Shown here piece by piece: positions 28,301 to 37,429 of a DNA stretch of 64,000 nucleotides. The DNA is taken from NCBI RefSeq assembly GCF_000374525.1, contig NZ_KB894570.1, positions 124,001-188,000 on the forward strand, written 5' to 3'. Under the pieces are notes generated by a model. The model saw only the letters and a program-made list of their open reading frames with translations, made no database searches and was not told where the DNA came from. Made by a program: the position numbers and the translations under genes. Each line of letters opens with the position of its first letter. Within the stretch, counting starts at the first letter, position 1. The stretch is from Amorphus coralli DSM 19760 (GTDB lineage Bacteria; Pseudomonadota; Alphaproteobacteria; Rhizobiales; Amorphaceae).

Positions 28301-29274
28301 GTTTCACCCGTTCGGTGGTGCTGGGCTGCGGGAGCGCGCTTCCCGATCGCGTGCTGACCAACGCGGATCTCGCGGTCATGGTCGACACCTCCCACGAATG
28401 GATCCTGCAGCGCACCGGGATCAGTGAACGGCGCATCGCGGCGCCCGACGAGACCACGTGCGATCTGGGCCTTCGCGCCGCGCAGCGTGCACTCGTGGAT
28501 GCGGGTCTCGCGCCGCAGGACATCGACCTGATCATTCTCGCGACGGCGACGCCGGACAACACGTTTCCCGCCACGGCCGTCTCCATCCAGGAGCGCCTCG
28601 GCATCAACACCGGCATGGCGTTCGACCTGCAGGCGGTCTGCTCCGGCTTTGTCTACGCGCTGACCACGGCTGACGCCTATCTGCGCAACGGTCTCGCGCA
28701 GCGGGCGCTGGTCATTGGCGCGGAGACCTTTTCCCGCATCCTGGACTGGGAGGACCGGACGACGTGCGTGCTGTTCGGCGATGGCGCCGGCGCGGTCGTT
28801 CTGGAGGCGCAGGAGGGGACCGGCGCCGTGTCCGATCGCGGACTGCTGGCCAGCAAGCTGCGCTCCGACGGGCGCCACAAGGAAAAGCTCTTCGTCGACG
28901 GCGGCCCATCCTCGACACAAACCGTCGGTCATCTGCGGATGCAGGGCCGCGAGGTCTTCAAGCATGCCGTCGCGATGATCACCGACGTGATCGAGGCGGT
29001 GTTCGAGCAGTCCGGCATGACGGCCGAGGACATCGACTGGTTCGTGCCCCACCAGGCCAACAAGCGCATCATCGATGCCTCGGCTCGCAAGCTCGGCATC
29101 GCCGACGAGAAGGTGGTTTCCACCGTCGACCGGCACGGCAACACGTCGGCCGCGTCGATCCCGCTGGCCCTTGATGTCGCCGTCAAGGACGGCCGGATCA
29201 AGCGCGGCGATCTGGTGCTTCTGGAGGCGATGGGCGGCGGCTTTACGTGGGGCGCAGTGCTTCTGCGCTGGTGA
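28297..29274 (+). CDS. fabH: Beta-ketoacyl-ACP synthase III
   Basis: A 325-residue thiolase-fold enzyme that starts fatty acid synthesis from acetyl-CoA and malonyl-ACP. The catalytic triad is visible: Cys 115 in [13 protein letters not shown], His in [11 protein letters not shown], and Asn in [15 protein letters not shown]. The start is a GTG overlapping the plsX stop, and no other start restores the conserved N-terminal [11 protein letters not shown]. The plsX-fabH-ihfA-merR order is typical for alphaproteobacteria. Confidence 0.96.
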   Translation: MSFTRSVVLGCGSALPDRVLTNADLAVMVDTSHEWILQRTGISERRIAAPDETTCDLGLRAAQRALVDAGLAPQDIDLIILATATPDNTFPATAVSIQERLGINTGMAFDLQAVCSGFVYALTTADAYLRNGLAQRALVIGAETFSRILDWEDRTTCVLFGDGAGAVVLEAQEGTGAVSDRGLLASKLRSDGRHKEKLFVDGGPSSTQTVGHLRMQGREVFKHAVAMITDVIEAVFEQSGMTAEDIDWFVPHQANKRIIDASARKLGIADEKVVSTVDRHGNTSAASIPLALDVAVKDGRIKRGDLVLLEAMGGGFTWGAVLLRW

Positions 29275-29329
29275 GCGTAACATAAACGTCGCAAGGGCGG
29301 TTTCTAATACCGGCCATGGACTTGCGTAG

Positions 29330-29358
29330 TTGACCGGGGTTTCCCGGCGCAATACCGT
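29330..29358 (+). promoter_or_regulatory. Candidate ihfA promoter
   Basis: TTGACC (29330-29335), a 17-nt spacer, and TACCGT (29353-29358), about 60 bp before ihfA. The -35 is good and the -10 poor, so this is tentative; it would let ihfA be expressed separately from plsX-fabH. Confidence 0.35.
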
Positions 29359-29418
29359 TAACAGGTCTGTCGGGGGGCCTGTCGCCGTCCGACCTTATCC
29401 TTTTTCGGCGAGGAGGCC

Positions 29419-29736
29419 ATGGCGGGACGGACCGTTACGCGGGCGGACCTGTGTGAGGCTGTTTATCAGAAGGTCGGTCTCTCCCGCACGGAGTCGGCCG
29501 ACCTCGTGGAAATGGTCATCCGGGAAATCGCCGAGACGCTGGTCGATGGGGAGACCGTCAAGCTGTCCTCGTTCGGGACCTTCACCATCCGGGAGAAGGG
29601 CGAGCGGGTCGGCCGCAATCCCAAGACCGGCGAAGAAGTGCCGATCGCGCCGCGTCGTGTGATGGTCTTCAAGCCGTCCAACGTGCTGAAGAAGAAGATC
29701 AACGACGCGCTCGCACCGGAGCCGGTGGCAGAGTAG
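29419..29736 (+). CDS. ihfA: Integration host factor subunit alpha
   Basis: A 105-residue HU/IHF-fold DNA-bending protein. The beta-arm signature is [16 protein letters not shown], with the proline that intercalates DNA just before [12 protein letters not shown]. It pairs with IhfB, which is not in this window, as a nucleoid protein and regulator. The ATG follows GGCGAGGAGG at a good spacing. It lies 144 bp after fabH and 228 bp before the MerR gene. Confidence 0.95.
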   Translation: MAGRTVTRADLCEAVYQKVGLSRTESADLVEMVIREIAETLVDGETVKLSSFGTFTIREKGERVGRNPKTGEEVPIAPRRVMVFKPSNVLKKKINDALAPEPVAE

Positions 29737-29964
29737 GCGGTTGCGTCCGCTCGGACTCTCGCACGCGCGCTCGGGCCCGGATTTCCTTCCATTCGACAGG
29801 CTGGTCGCGATCCTGCTGCAGGGGTTGCCCGCCGGTGGTGCGTCCGGGCTTGCGTTCGTCGCCGGATAAGGCTTTAGACTCAGCCGAGTGGGCGATTCAG
29901 CTCATGCGGGCGGAAGGACCTCGACGGTGAACGCTCTGGAATCAGTCAGCCGAAGGCGGAGCCC

Positions 29965-30843
29965 GTGAGCGCTGGTAGCGATCAGAAGGGACCGGAAGCC
30001 TACCGGACCATCAGCGAGGTCGCGGCGGATCTCGACCTGCCGCAGCATGTCCTGCGCTTCTGGGAAACCAAGTTCGGCCAGATCAAGCCCATGAAGCGGG
30101 CGGGTGGCCGGCGCTTCTATCGTCCGCAGGATGTGGACCTGCTGCGCGGCATCCAGCATCTCCTTTATTCCGAAGGCCTGACCATCCGCGGCGTGCAGAA
30201 GGTTCTGCGCGAACAGGGGTCGAAGCATGTCGGGGCGATCGGGAGGGGGGAGGCCGATGCCGCCACGCCGGTCTCTGCGCCGCCACCGAAGCTCAAACCC
30301 GCCCGGTTCCGTGAAACGCCGGTGGACGAGGCACAGGCCTTCTTTCCCTTTTCCGACGAGGCCGACGAGCCAGCGGAGGCGGCGCCCGTCCCGGCGCAGC
30401 CGCGCCCGGCGATGCTCAAGCCTGTCGATGGTGAATTCGATGACGAGGATGCGACGCCAACGGCCTATGCAAAGCGGCGTCGCGAGGTTCCGCCCGTGAG
30501 CGAAGGTTATGAGACGGACGAAGCGCCCGCCGCTCCGCGCAGGGAACCGGCCGCACCAAGGAGCCAGCCGCGCATGAGGGCCGAAGAGTCGGCACCCGAG
30601 CCCGCGCCCATGGTGGAAGACGAACCGCTGCCGAAGGGGATCCTGCCGGAGGACGCGGCACCGACACCGGATGCGGAAAGCCATCACTCCGGCTTCCGCT
30701 TCCTTGATCGGCTGAAACGGGAGGCGCACCCCTCCCGGACGGTTCCCGGCGAGGGCAACCTGTCGCGCGAGGACGTGCGCGATCTGCAGGCAGCGTTGTT
30801 CGAACTGCTTGAGTGCAAGCGGCTTCTGGATCGCACCCGCTAG
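29965..30843 (+). CDS. MerR-family transcriptional regulator with long disordered middle
   Basis: A 292-residue protein. Residues ~10-80 are a MerR HTH ([51 protein letters not shown]) of the type found next to ihfA throughout Hyphomicrobiales. It has no metal-binding cysteines. The following ~150 residues are Pro/Ala/Glu-rich and predicted disordered, and the last ~50 form a charged helical segment ([11 protein letters not shown] ... [18 protein letters not shown]). The target genes are unknown. The start is a GTG. Probably a nucleic-acid-binding housekeeping regulator rather than a metal sensor. Confidence 0.85.
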   Translation: MSAGSDQKGPEAYRTISEVAADLDLPQHVLRFWETKFGQIKPMKRAGGRRFYRPQDVDLLRGIQHLLYSEGLTIRGVQKVLREQGSKHVGAIGRGEADAATPVSAPPPKLKPARFRETPVDEAQAFFPFSDEADEPAEAAPVPAQPRPAMLKPVDGEFDDEDATPTAYAKRRREVPPVSEGYETDEAPAAPRREPAAPRSQPRMRAEESAPEPAPMVEDEPLPKGILPEDAAPTPDAESHHSGFRFLDRLKREAHPSRTVPGEGNLSREDVRDLQAALFELLECKRLLDRTR

Positions 30844-30907
30844 GCCGATGGGCGGCGCGTCCGGCCGCGCACACGGCGGTTCGACGGCGCACCAGATCGA
30901 CCCGCGC

Positions 30908-30944
30908 AAAAAAAAAAGACGGCGAAGCCCCCAGCCACACCGTC
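30908..30944 (-). terminator. Terminator with ten-base T tract for the polymerase gene
   Basis: On the minus strand GACGG ... CCGTC forms a stem with a long loop, followed by ten consecutive T (A10 at 30908-30917). It lies about 130 nt downstream of the O-antigen ligase-like gene's stop, in the 234-bp space between it and the convergent merR gene. Confidence 0.6.
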
Positions 30945-31077
30945 CGAGTTGCGCAGGCGCGTGGCGGCTGGACCGCCGCGCGCCAGAGCGGACAGCGGGA
31001 CAGTGCCACCGTCGCATGACGTCGCAATGACGGCTTCGCAGCCACGCGTTGCGGGCAAGGATGCGATGGAAAGACCG

Positions 31078-32553
31078 TCAGCGCAGGATGGCGGACCGGC
31101 TGACGCGCGGCCTCGTTGCAGGCCTGGCTGACCGCGCCTCCCGTGCTCGCAGGTCCGCGCTCCAACCGAACACCAGCACGGACACGAGCAGGAGCACGGT
31201 GCCGGCCGCCGCCGCCGGGAAAAACAGGCTGCTCTCCAGGATGTTCATTAGCAGGATGCCTGTAATCAGGCAGGCGACACCGTAGACCGGTGCAGCGGCT
31301 CCGATGGTTTCCCGCGTTCCCCGGAAAATACGGCCGAGCGCGACGATCAGCGCAGCCAGATAAACCAGAACCGCTATCACCCCCGCCAGCCCGAGCTGGA
31401 TGGCGAGATCCAGGTAGCCGTTATGGGACTGGTTGTAGCGCAGCATCAGCTGGTAGAGGCCGGTCCACCAGCCAACCTTGTCGCGCAGCGGATGCGCGTA
31501 GTCCGGCACCGACCAGTGCGCACCAAACCCATCGCCAACGAAAGGCGCTTCGGAAATGTAGTAGAGCGCCACGCGCCAGAGGTCGGTTCGGCCAGTGAAG
31601 CTGGCATCGCCGCTGCCGAGCTCCACCCAGTTCGCCAGCGACAGGTCGAGCGCGCCGCTAATGAAGAATGCAGCCGACAGCGCTGCGGCAATCAATGAAA
31701 CGACCAGTGCGGTCGATCCGCGCCCGGCGCGCAGCAGGATCAGCGCCGGGAGGATGCCGACAAGCGTGATGGCGAACACGCCGATGCTGTTCTTCGACTG
31801 GGTGAGAAGCAGGAAAACGCTACCGGCCACGAACAGGCCAGCGAGCGCCAGCCGGACGAGCGGATTGCGGGCAACGAAGATCTGCGGCCCGATAAAGGCC
31901 AGCGCGATGAAGGCGAAGATGCCCGCCATGTTCTTGTGCAGATGAATGGCGGCGAGTCCGATCGGGGTCCAGCTGCGGCCGGGAGCAACGACCGTGGCGA
32001 TGAGGTCCACCGAGAGCGCGGCGGCGCAGGTTGTCGCGCAGACCGCGAGGAAGCGATCGGCGGGGCGGATCCAGGCCACCGCCGCCACGGCAATGGTGAA
32101 GTAGATCCAGTAGACGAACGTCCGGCGAATGGTGAGGTCGGGAAAGCGCGACCAGACCACCGAAGCGGCCATCAGGCCCAGCACGATCAGTATCGGCCAG
32201 CAGGCCTTTAGCAGCTGCAGCACCCGGTAAGGGCGCGCAAAGCACAGCACCAGCGCGACGGCGAACATGGACAGAAGGAGGAGCCGGCGGCGTGGGTCTC
32301 CGTCGGCCGACACGCCGCTGCCGCCTTCCAGCCGCATGAACGGGTAGATTCCGATCAACTCGTAGACGAGCAGGGCGGCGAGGAGGGCCGTGGCCACCCA
32401 CGCAAGGCCGGTTTCCAGCCGTTGCGCGGCCCGGCTGCGCGCGGACGGAGCAGTTGGCGCGCCCGGCTGGATCAGGCCGCTGGCAGCGCGGACCGCTGGC
32501 GCCGGTCGTGGTTTCAGGAAGGGAGAGGGTCCCGCAAGGGGGCGCGGTTTCAT
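31078..32553 (-). CDS. O-antigen ligase/polymerase-like (Wzy_C) membrane protein
   Basis: About 491 residues with 10-12 hydrophobic helices. The Wzy_C/O-antigen ligase domain lies in the second half: a large periplasmic loop with FTGRTDLWRVALYYI and the motif YNQSHNGYLDLAIQLG, whose SHN is characteristic. Such proteins polymerise or ligate surface polysaccharide at the periplasmic face. The start is uncertain: I use the ATG just before MKPRPLAGPSPFL, since the frame further upstream runs into the tRNA gene. The neighbour on the other side of the tRNA is a Wzc-like protein, suggesting a small polysaccharide locus. Confidence 0.83.
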   Translation of the reverse strand: MKPRPLAGPSPFLKPRPAPAVRAASGLIQPGAPTAPSARSRAAQRLETGLAWVATALLAALLVYELIGIYPFMRLEGGSGVSADGDPRRRLLLLSMFAVALVLCFARPYRVLQLLKACWPILIVLGLMAASVVWSRFPDLTIRRTFVYWIYFTIAVAAVAWIRPADRFLAVCATTCAAALSVDLIATVVAPGRSWTPIGLAAIHLHKNMAGIFAFIALAFIGPQIFVARNPLVRLALAGLFVAGSVFLLLTQSKNSIGVFAITLVGILPALILLRAGRGSTALVVSLIAAALSAAFFISGALDLSLANWVELGSGDASFTGRTDLWRVALYYISEAPFVGDGFGAHWSVPDYAHPLRDKVGWWTGLYQLMLRYNQSHNGYLDLAIQLGLAGVIAVLVYLAALIVALGRIFRGTRETIGAAAPVYGVACLITGILLMNILESSLFFPAAAAGTVLLLVSVLVFGWSADLRAREARSARPATRPRVSRSAILR

Positions 32554-32703
32554 CGCCGGGACACGAACCTCGATCTTTTCGGGCTCGCCGACGGTAGTGG
32601 AAGGGCGCGCGGTGGCCAAGCCGGGAGCATGTCCGACGCACGCATGCGGGGGAGGAGCCGTCACCGGCCTCTGCACGCTATCGTATGTGTACGGGAGAAG
32701 AAG

Positions 32704-32780
32704 TGGTCGGAGCGGCGGGACTCGAACCCACGACCTCCTGCGCCCCATGCAGGCGCGCTACCAGGCTGCGCTACGCTCCG
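32704..32780 (-). tRNA. tRNA-Pro (anticodon GGG)
   Basis: A full cloverleaf on the minus strand: acceptor CGGAGCG/CGCTCCG, D stem GCGC/GCGC, anticodon stem CCTGC/GCAGG with loop ATGGGGC (anticodon GGG at 34-36), T arm GTGGG-TTCGAGT-CCCGC, discriminator A and an encoded CCA. Length 77 nt. It lies upstream of, and reads towards, the polymerase gene. Confidence 0.96.
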
Positions 32781-32938
32781 ACGGTGCACGCTCAGTATCT
32801 GTTTGGCGGCCCGTGTTCAAGCGGCAAACGGAGGAGAGGAACAACTCTTCCTCTGAATCGGTCGGATGCGGCCGGCGGTGTTAACGGAGGCCTTACGGTT
32901 GGTGAGTCACTCTGGCTGCGTGGAGGACATTCGCAGCC

Positions 32939-34309
32939 ATGCGCCTACCGGCCCCGATCACTGATTTCACCTCCGACGACGCGCACCGCCCGGCAGCGGG
33001 TCTCCTGCGCCGGCTGCCGTCGCTAGCGCTGACGGTCCTGGGGCTTGCCGCCTTCTTCGCGCTGGTCACCGCTCTGACCGCGCCGACCGAACACAAGGCC
33101 CGCATCGCGCTGTGGATTGCGCCGGGCGCTCCCCAGTCTCTCGATGCCGTTGCCATTGCCCCGCTTGCCGAGTCAGCGGCCCTGAAGGCCGCGACGCTCG
33201 CCGAGCTCGGCCGCCATCACCGCGAAGACCGCCTCCGTGCGGCGCTTCCGGCGCTGTCGCCTGCCGATCCCTTTGCCCGATTCGGCGCACTCATCGCGCC
33301 ACCGGCCCGTTCCTCCGACGACCGCCTCGTTGCCGGCCTGTCGCGCCGCCTCGACGTCGAGGCGACCAGCCGCACCACGCTCGTGGTCTCCGTGACGGCC
33401 CGCGATGCGACGATTGCGGCCGATGCCGCGGGCGCCTTCGCCGCTGACCTGTCCACCCGGCTGGAGCGCGCCCTCGGCGCCCGCTCGCCCGTTCGTGTGA
33501 CCGGACGGTCTGTGGAGGCGATCTCGCGCATCGATCCGACCACCATCGGCATTGCCGGCGTCTTCATGTTCGGTGTGGCCGCCTCCGCTGCCTTCCACCG
33601 CAGGGGGCGCGCGGTGGTCAAGCTGCGCAAGCCCGCGCTGCCGGTCACCGCGTCGCTGCCGTCGGCGGGGGCGGAATGGATCGTGACCCGCCGCTCCAGT
33701 GAAAATGACCGCTTTCCCCGTCGGGTCGGCACGAGCCGGCACGAAGAGGCGCTCTCGTCGGCGGTGTGGCAGGCACTCGCCGCACGCGAAGAGGCCCCGA
33801 AGCGGCTCGTCGTCACCGGCACCCGGGAAGGCCGCGAGCACCTGGCCAGCAACCTTGCCGCCGAAGTGGCCCGCTCCGGCGGTCGCGCGCTCATAGTCGA
33901 CCTTGCCGACGATCTGGCATCTTCCGTCGAAATCATCCGCGCCGGTTTCCGCGATCTCGCCGCCGGCACGGTGTCCTGCGATGCCGCGATCGTTCGCAAC
34001 GCGTCTTCGGGCGTGCACTTCATGTCCAAGGGATTTGCCACTGCCGAGACCAGCGATGAGATCGAGGCTGGCGAGGAAGCGCTTGCGGCACTCGAGGCCG
34101 CCTACGACCTGCTGATCATCCTTGCCGACGAGGCGAGCGAGGCCGATCCGCTCGAGGCGATGGCCTATCGCGGCGCAGTCGCCCTGATCGTTGCGCACCG
34201 CTCCGACGCGCGCATCTGGCCGCGGCTCGACGGGCTCGCCGCCTGTGGCATCGCCGATGCACTGTTGTGCCCGCTCGATCCGGGCACGGCGTCCATCGAC
34301 CTGGTCTGA
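32939..34309 (+). CDS. Wzc/ExoP-like polysaccharide transport protein with degenerate kinase domain
   Basis: A 456-residue protein built like a Wzz-BY-kinase: a membrane helix near residues 28-47, a periplasmic part, a second helix near residues 200-220 (TIGIAGVFMFGVAASAAF), and a cytosolic P-loop-like domain. The ATP site is broken: the Walker A position reads TGTREGREH (residues 293-301, no Lys or Thr/Ser), and the Walker A' position LIVDLADD lacks the DxD-R pattern. No C-terminal tyrosine cluster is present. It is probably a chain-length or export scaffold without kinase activity. No partner gene shares its transcript. Confidence 0.7.
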   Translation: MRLPAPITDFTSDDAHRPAAGLLRRLPSLALTVLGLAAFFALVTALTAPTEHKARIALWIAPGAPQSLDAVAIAPLAESAALKAATLAELGRHHREDRLRAALPALSPADPFARFGALIAPPARSSDDRLVAGLSRRLDVEATSRTTLVVSVTARDATIAADAAGAFAADLSTRLERALGARSPVRVTGRSVEAISRIDPTTIGIAGVFMFGVAASAAFHRRGRAVVKLRKPALPVTASLPSAGAEWIVTRRSSENDRFPRRVGTSRHEEALSSAVWQALAAREEAPKRLVVTGTREGREHLASNLAAEVARSGGRALIVDLADDLASSVEIIRAGFRDLAAGTVSCDAAIVRNASSGVHFMSKGFATAETSDEIEAGEEALAALEAAYDLLIILADEASEADPLEAMAYRGAVALIVAHRSDARIWPRLDGLAACGIADALLCPLDPGTASIDLV

Positions 34310-34333
34310 CGCCGGCTCGCAGCCCGGGGGGCG

Positions 34334-34549
34334 TCAGGCGTCTTCGGGATCCGGGCGCGCCATCCAGCGGATCAGCAGACCGGCGGGAACGATCCAGGCC
34401 AGCCCGGCAATCCCGTAGTAGATGGTTTGCACGAGCGTCGAGGCGTCGGCGAAAAACAAAGCGCCGATCATCATCGCCAGAAGCGCATAGACGATCACGT
34501 AGACCGCCATCACGGTCGTGCCGATCAGCTTGCGTAGATTCTGGCTCAT
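34334..34549 (-). CDS. DUF2842-family small membrane protein
   Basis: A 71-residue protein with two membrane helices (VMAVYVIVYALLAMMIGALFF in part, and TIYYGIAGLAWIVPAGLL) matching the DUF2842 family of alphaproteobacteria; function unknown. The start ATG (MSQNLRKLIG) is preceded by AGGAGCAGGA; the frame further 5' overlaps the divergent ctaA leader. It commonly neighbours ctaA, as here (180 bp between starts). Confidence 0.8.
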   Translation of the reverse strand: MSQNLRKLIGTTVMAVYVIVYALLAMMIGALFFADASTLVQTIYYGIAGLAWIVPAGLLIRWMARPDPEDA

Positions 34550-34667
34550 TCCTGCTCCTGCCTGTAGCGCCGAAGGCCCCGGTTCGTCGTCGCGACCCGG
34601 CACTGACCATGTTGCGGGTCGCACGGGCAGCATCGATGCGTCCGCTGGACGCACGCGACCGTTCCGT

Positions 34668-34697
34668 TTGCGGCAAATCCGACCGGGTGATCTATAT
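34668..34697 (+). promoter_or_regulatory. Candidate ctaA promoter
   Basis: TTGCGG (34668-34673), an 18-nt spacer and CTATAT (34692-34697), a good match to the alphaproteobacterial housekeeping promoter, with the ctaA ATG about 30 nt downstream. Confidence 0.5.
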
Positions 34698-34728
34698 CCC
34701 GCTGCAAACCAACGGCGAAAGGGCAGGC

Positions 34729-35820
34729 ATGTCCGAAGTTTCCATCCCCCACGACCGGCAGTCCGGCGGGCTCGGCGCGATCCGGGTCTGGCTCCTCTGC
34801 GTTGCAGCGCTCATCGTTCTCATGATCGTCGTGGGCGGGGCGACGCGGCTCACCGATTCAGGCCTGTCCATCACCGAGTGGAAGCCGATCCATGGTGTGG
34901 TGCCGCCGCTCAACGCCGCCGAATGGGAAGAGGAGTTCGCCAAGTATCGGCAGATCCCCGAGTACCAGTTGATCAACAAGGGCATGTCGCTGTCCGAGTT
35001 CAAGGAGATCTTCTGGTGGGAGTGGGGGCACCGCTTCCTCGGCCGCTTCATCGGTGTCGCTTTTTTCGTGCCCATGGTCTGGTTCTGGGCACGCGGTCAG
35101 GTGCCGGGCTGGCTGAAGCCCCGGCTTGTCGTTCTCCTGGCGCTTGGCGGGCTGCAGGGAGCCGTTGGCTGGTGGATGGTGGCGTCCGGGCTCGTCGACC
35201 GCGTGGACGTCAGCCAGTACCGGCTGGCGACGCACCTGACGCTGGCCTGCGTCATCCTCGCCGCCATTGTCTGGACCGCGGAAAGCCTGCGGATTCGGGC
35301 ACGAGAGAAACTCGATCCGCTGCCGGGTGGTCTGCGCACCGCGGCGCGGGTGGGCGTGGCCCTTGTGCTGCTGCAGATCTTTCTCGGTGGGCTCGTCGCA
35401 GGCCTCGACGCGGGTTTCGCCTACAACACCTGGCCGCTGATGGACGGAGCGCTGGTGCCGGCGGGGTTGCTGTTCCAGGATCCGTGGTGGATCAACGCCT
35501 TCGAGAACACGTTGACGGTCCAGTTTGACCATCGGGTGGTGGCCTACCTGCTGCTGGCGTTCGTGGTCTTTCAATGGTGGCTGGTCAACAGGCGCGCCCC
35601 GGGCTCTGCGGCATCGCGTCGGGTGACGGTGCTGGCCAGCCTCGTCGTTCTGCAGGCGGCCATCGGCATCGTCACCCTGGTCACGGTCGTGCCGCTCGAA
35701 CTCGGCCTGCTTCACCAGTTCATGGCGGCCGTGGTGCTCTGGAGCGCCATCGCGCACGCACGCTGGACCAGCGCGGAGACCGATGCCGCCGCGGCCTCGG
35801 GACTTGTCGCGCCTCGCTAA
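34729..35820 (+). CDS. ctaA: Haem A synthase
   Basis: A 363-residue, eight-helix membrane enzyme that oxidises haem O to haem A for aa3-type cytochrome oxidase. Haem-ligand histidines are seen in EWGHRFLGRFIG, RLATHLTLAC, VQFDHRVVAYLL and GLLHQFMAAVVLW. The conserved loop GLSITEWKPIHGVVPPL is present; the Cys pair of Gram-positive CtaA is absent, as in the alphaproteobacterial class. The start ATG has AAAGGG upstream. The frame 5' of it is open but overlaps the DUF2842 region. Confidence 0.95.
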   Translation: MSEVSIPHDRQSGGLGAIRVWLLCVAALIVLMIVVGGATRLTDSGLSITEWKPIHGVVPPLNAAEWEEEFAKYRQIPEYQLINKGMSLSEFKEIFWWEWGHRFLGRFIGVAFFVPMVWFWARGQVPGWLKPRLVVLLALGGLQGAVGWWMVASGLVDRVDVSQYRLATHLTLACVILAAIVWTAESLRIRAREKLDPLPGGLRTAARVGVALVLLQIFLGGLVAGLDAGFAYNTWPLMDGALVPAGLLFQDPWWINAFENTLTVQFDHRVVAYLLLAFVVFQWWLVNRRAPGSAASRRVTVLASLVVLQAAIGIVTLVTVVPLELGLLHQFMAAVVLWSAIAHARWTSAETDAAAASGLVAPR

Positions 35821-35843
35821 GCGACGGCCTGATCCCCGGACAG

Positions 35844-35876
35844 AAAAAAGGCCGCGCCCCTTTAAGAGGCGCGGCC
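35844..35876 (-). terminator. Rho-independent terminator of metY
   Basis: GGCCGCGCC and GGCGCGGCC form a perfect 9-bp stem with a 9-nt loop; on the minus strand it is followed by TTTTTT (AAAAAA at 35844-35849). It lies 50 nt after the metY stop and may also stop ctaA read-through. Confidence 0.85.
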
Positions 35877-35925
35877 AACGCTTTGACTGACCGGGCGATT
35901 CAGTCCCGCTCGTGTGCGATCAGGC

Positions 35926-37209
35926 CTATTTCGACAGCGCCTGGTCGAGATCGGCGATGATGTCGTCCGCATCCTCGATGCCGATGGAAATCCTCACCAC
36001 GTCCGGCCCGGCGCCGGCAGCGACCTTCTGGTCGTCGTCCAACTGGCGGTGCGTGGTCGAGGCCGGATGAATGACCAGCGAGCGCGTGTCGCCGATATTC
36101 GCCAGGTGCGAGAACATCTGCACGTTTGACACCAGCGACACGCCGGCGTCGTATCCGCCCTTCAGGCCGAACGTGAACACCGCGCCGGCGCCCTTCGGGC
36201 AGTAGCGCTTGGCGAGTGCGTGGTACTTGTCGCCCTCAAGACCCGGATAGCTGACCCAGGCGACGGCCGGATGGCCGGCCAGGAATTCGGCGACCTTCTG
36301 CGCGTTGTTGGAGTGGCGCTGCATCCTCAGCGGCAGGGTCTCGATGCCCGTCAAGATCAGGAAGGCGTTGAACGGCGACAGGGCCGGGCCAAGATCGCGC
36401 AGGCCGAGCACGCGGCAGGCGATGGCGAAGGCGAAATTGCCGAACGTCTCGTGCAGCACCATGCCCTGATACTCCGGGCGCGGCTCGGAGAGCATCGGGT
36501 AGTTGCCGCTCTCCGACCAGTTGAACGAACCGCCGTCCACGATGAGTCCGCCGATGGAGTTGCCGTGGCCACCGAGAAACTTGGTGGCCGAATGCACGAT
36601 GATGTCGGCGCCATGCTCGAACGGCCGGACTAGGTAGGGCGTCGCCATAGTGTTGTCGACGATAAGCGGCACGCCGGCGCGCTTGGCGATCTTGGAGATC
36701 GCCTCGATGTCGACGACAACGCCGCCCGGGTTGGCGATCGATTCGATGAAGATCGCCTTGGTCTTGTCGGTGATGGCGGCCTCGAACGACGAAACGTCGT
36801 CGGGATCGGCCCACTTCACGTTCCACCCGAAGCTCTTGTAGGAGTGGGTGAACTGGTTGATCGAGCCGCCGTAGAGCTTGCGCGATGCCACGAACTCGTC
36901 GCCCGGCTGCAGAAGGGCGTGGAACACCAGCACCTGGGCGGCATGGCCCGAGGCGACGGCCAGCGCCGCCGTGCCGCCTTCGAGCGCCGCAACACGCTCT
37001 TCCAGAACCGCGTTCGTCGGGTTGGTGATGCGGGTGTAGATGTTGCCGAAGGCCTGCAGGCCGAACAGGGAGGCAGCATGATCGACGTCGTCGAAGACGA
37101 AGGACGTCGTCTGGTAGATCGGCGTCGCACGCGCGCCCGTGGTCGGATCGGGCTGGGCTCCGGCATGAATGGCGAGCGTCGAGAATCCGGGCTCGTGGGC
37201 GTCGGACAT
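35926..37209 (-). CDS. metY: O-acetylhomoserine (thiol)-lyase
   Basis: A 427-residue PLP enzyme of the Cys/Met-metabolism family that makes homocysteine or methionine directly from O-acetylhomoserine and sulfide or methanethiol. The PLP lysine is in [18 protein letters not shown]; other blocks are [25 protein letters not shown] and [19 protein letters not shown]. Length (about 430) and the large insertion after the lysine favour OAH sulfhydrylase over cystathionine synthases. A clear ribosome site (AGGGAGAA) precedes the ATG. The 220-bp leader shows no SAM-II riboswitch core. Confidence 0.93.
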   Translation of the reverse strand: MSDAHEPGFSTLAIHAGAQPDPTTGARATPIYQTTSFVFDDVDHAASLFGLQAFGNIYTRITNPTNAVLEERVAALEGGTAALAVASGHAAQVLVFHALLQPGDEFVASRKLYGGSINQFTHSYKSFGWNVKWADPDDVSSFEAAITDKTKAIFIESIANPGGVVVDIEAISKIAKRAGVPLIVDNTMATPYLVRPFEHGADIIVHSATKFLGGHGNSIGGLIVDGGSFNWSESGNYPMLSEPRPEYQGMVLHETFGNFAFAIACRVLGLRDLGPALSPFNAFLILTGIETLPLRMQRHSNNAQKVAEFLAGHPAVAWVSYPGLEGDKYHALAKRYCPKGAGAVFTFGLKGGYDAGVSLVSNVQMFSHLANIGDTRSLVIHPASTTHRQLDDDQKVAAGAGPDVVRISIGIEDADDIIADLDQALSK

Positions 37210-37429
37210 GCGATTTCTCCCTGACTGTTTGTCGCGCGGGTATCGACGCGGGCCGCCGGTGGCATGAGCCGGAACCGGGCCGCGGTCGGTGCGGAGCGCG
37301 TGTGGACACCAACGCCGGAGTTTTCGCCTACGGAAAGGCCGGGGTCAAAGCCGAAGACGTTTGCGCGCGGGGCGCTCGGGGAAATGGCCTGCCTTTCGGC
37401 GATGCCGATCGGGGAATGGGCTTCCGGCG

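Noticed and set aside
32704-32780. tRNA-Pro as an integration site with a duplicated 3' end
   Set aside because: I saw no second copy of the tRNA 3' sequence around the polymerase gene, and no integrase is present.
37210-37429. SAM-II riboswitch upstream of metY
   Set aside because: This position often carries one in alphaproteobacteria, but I found neither the GATTTG-type nor the GCTAAA core on the minus strand.
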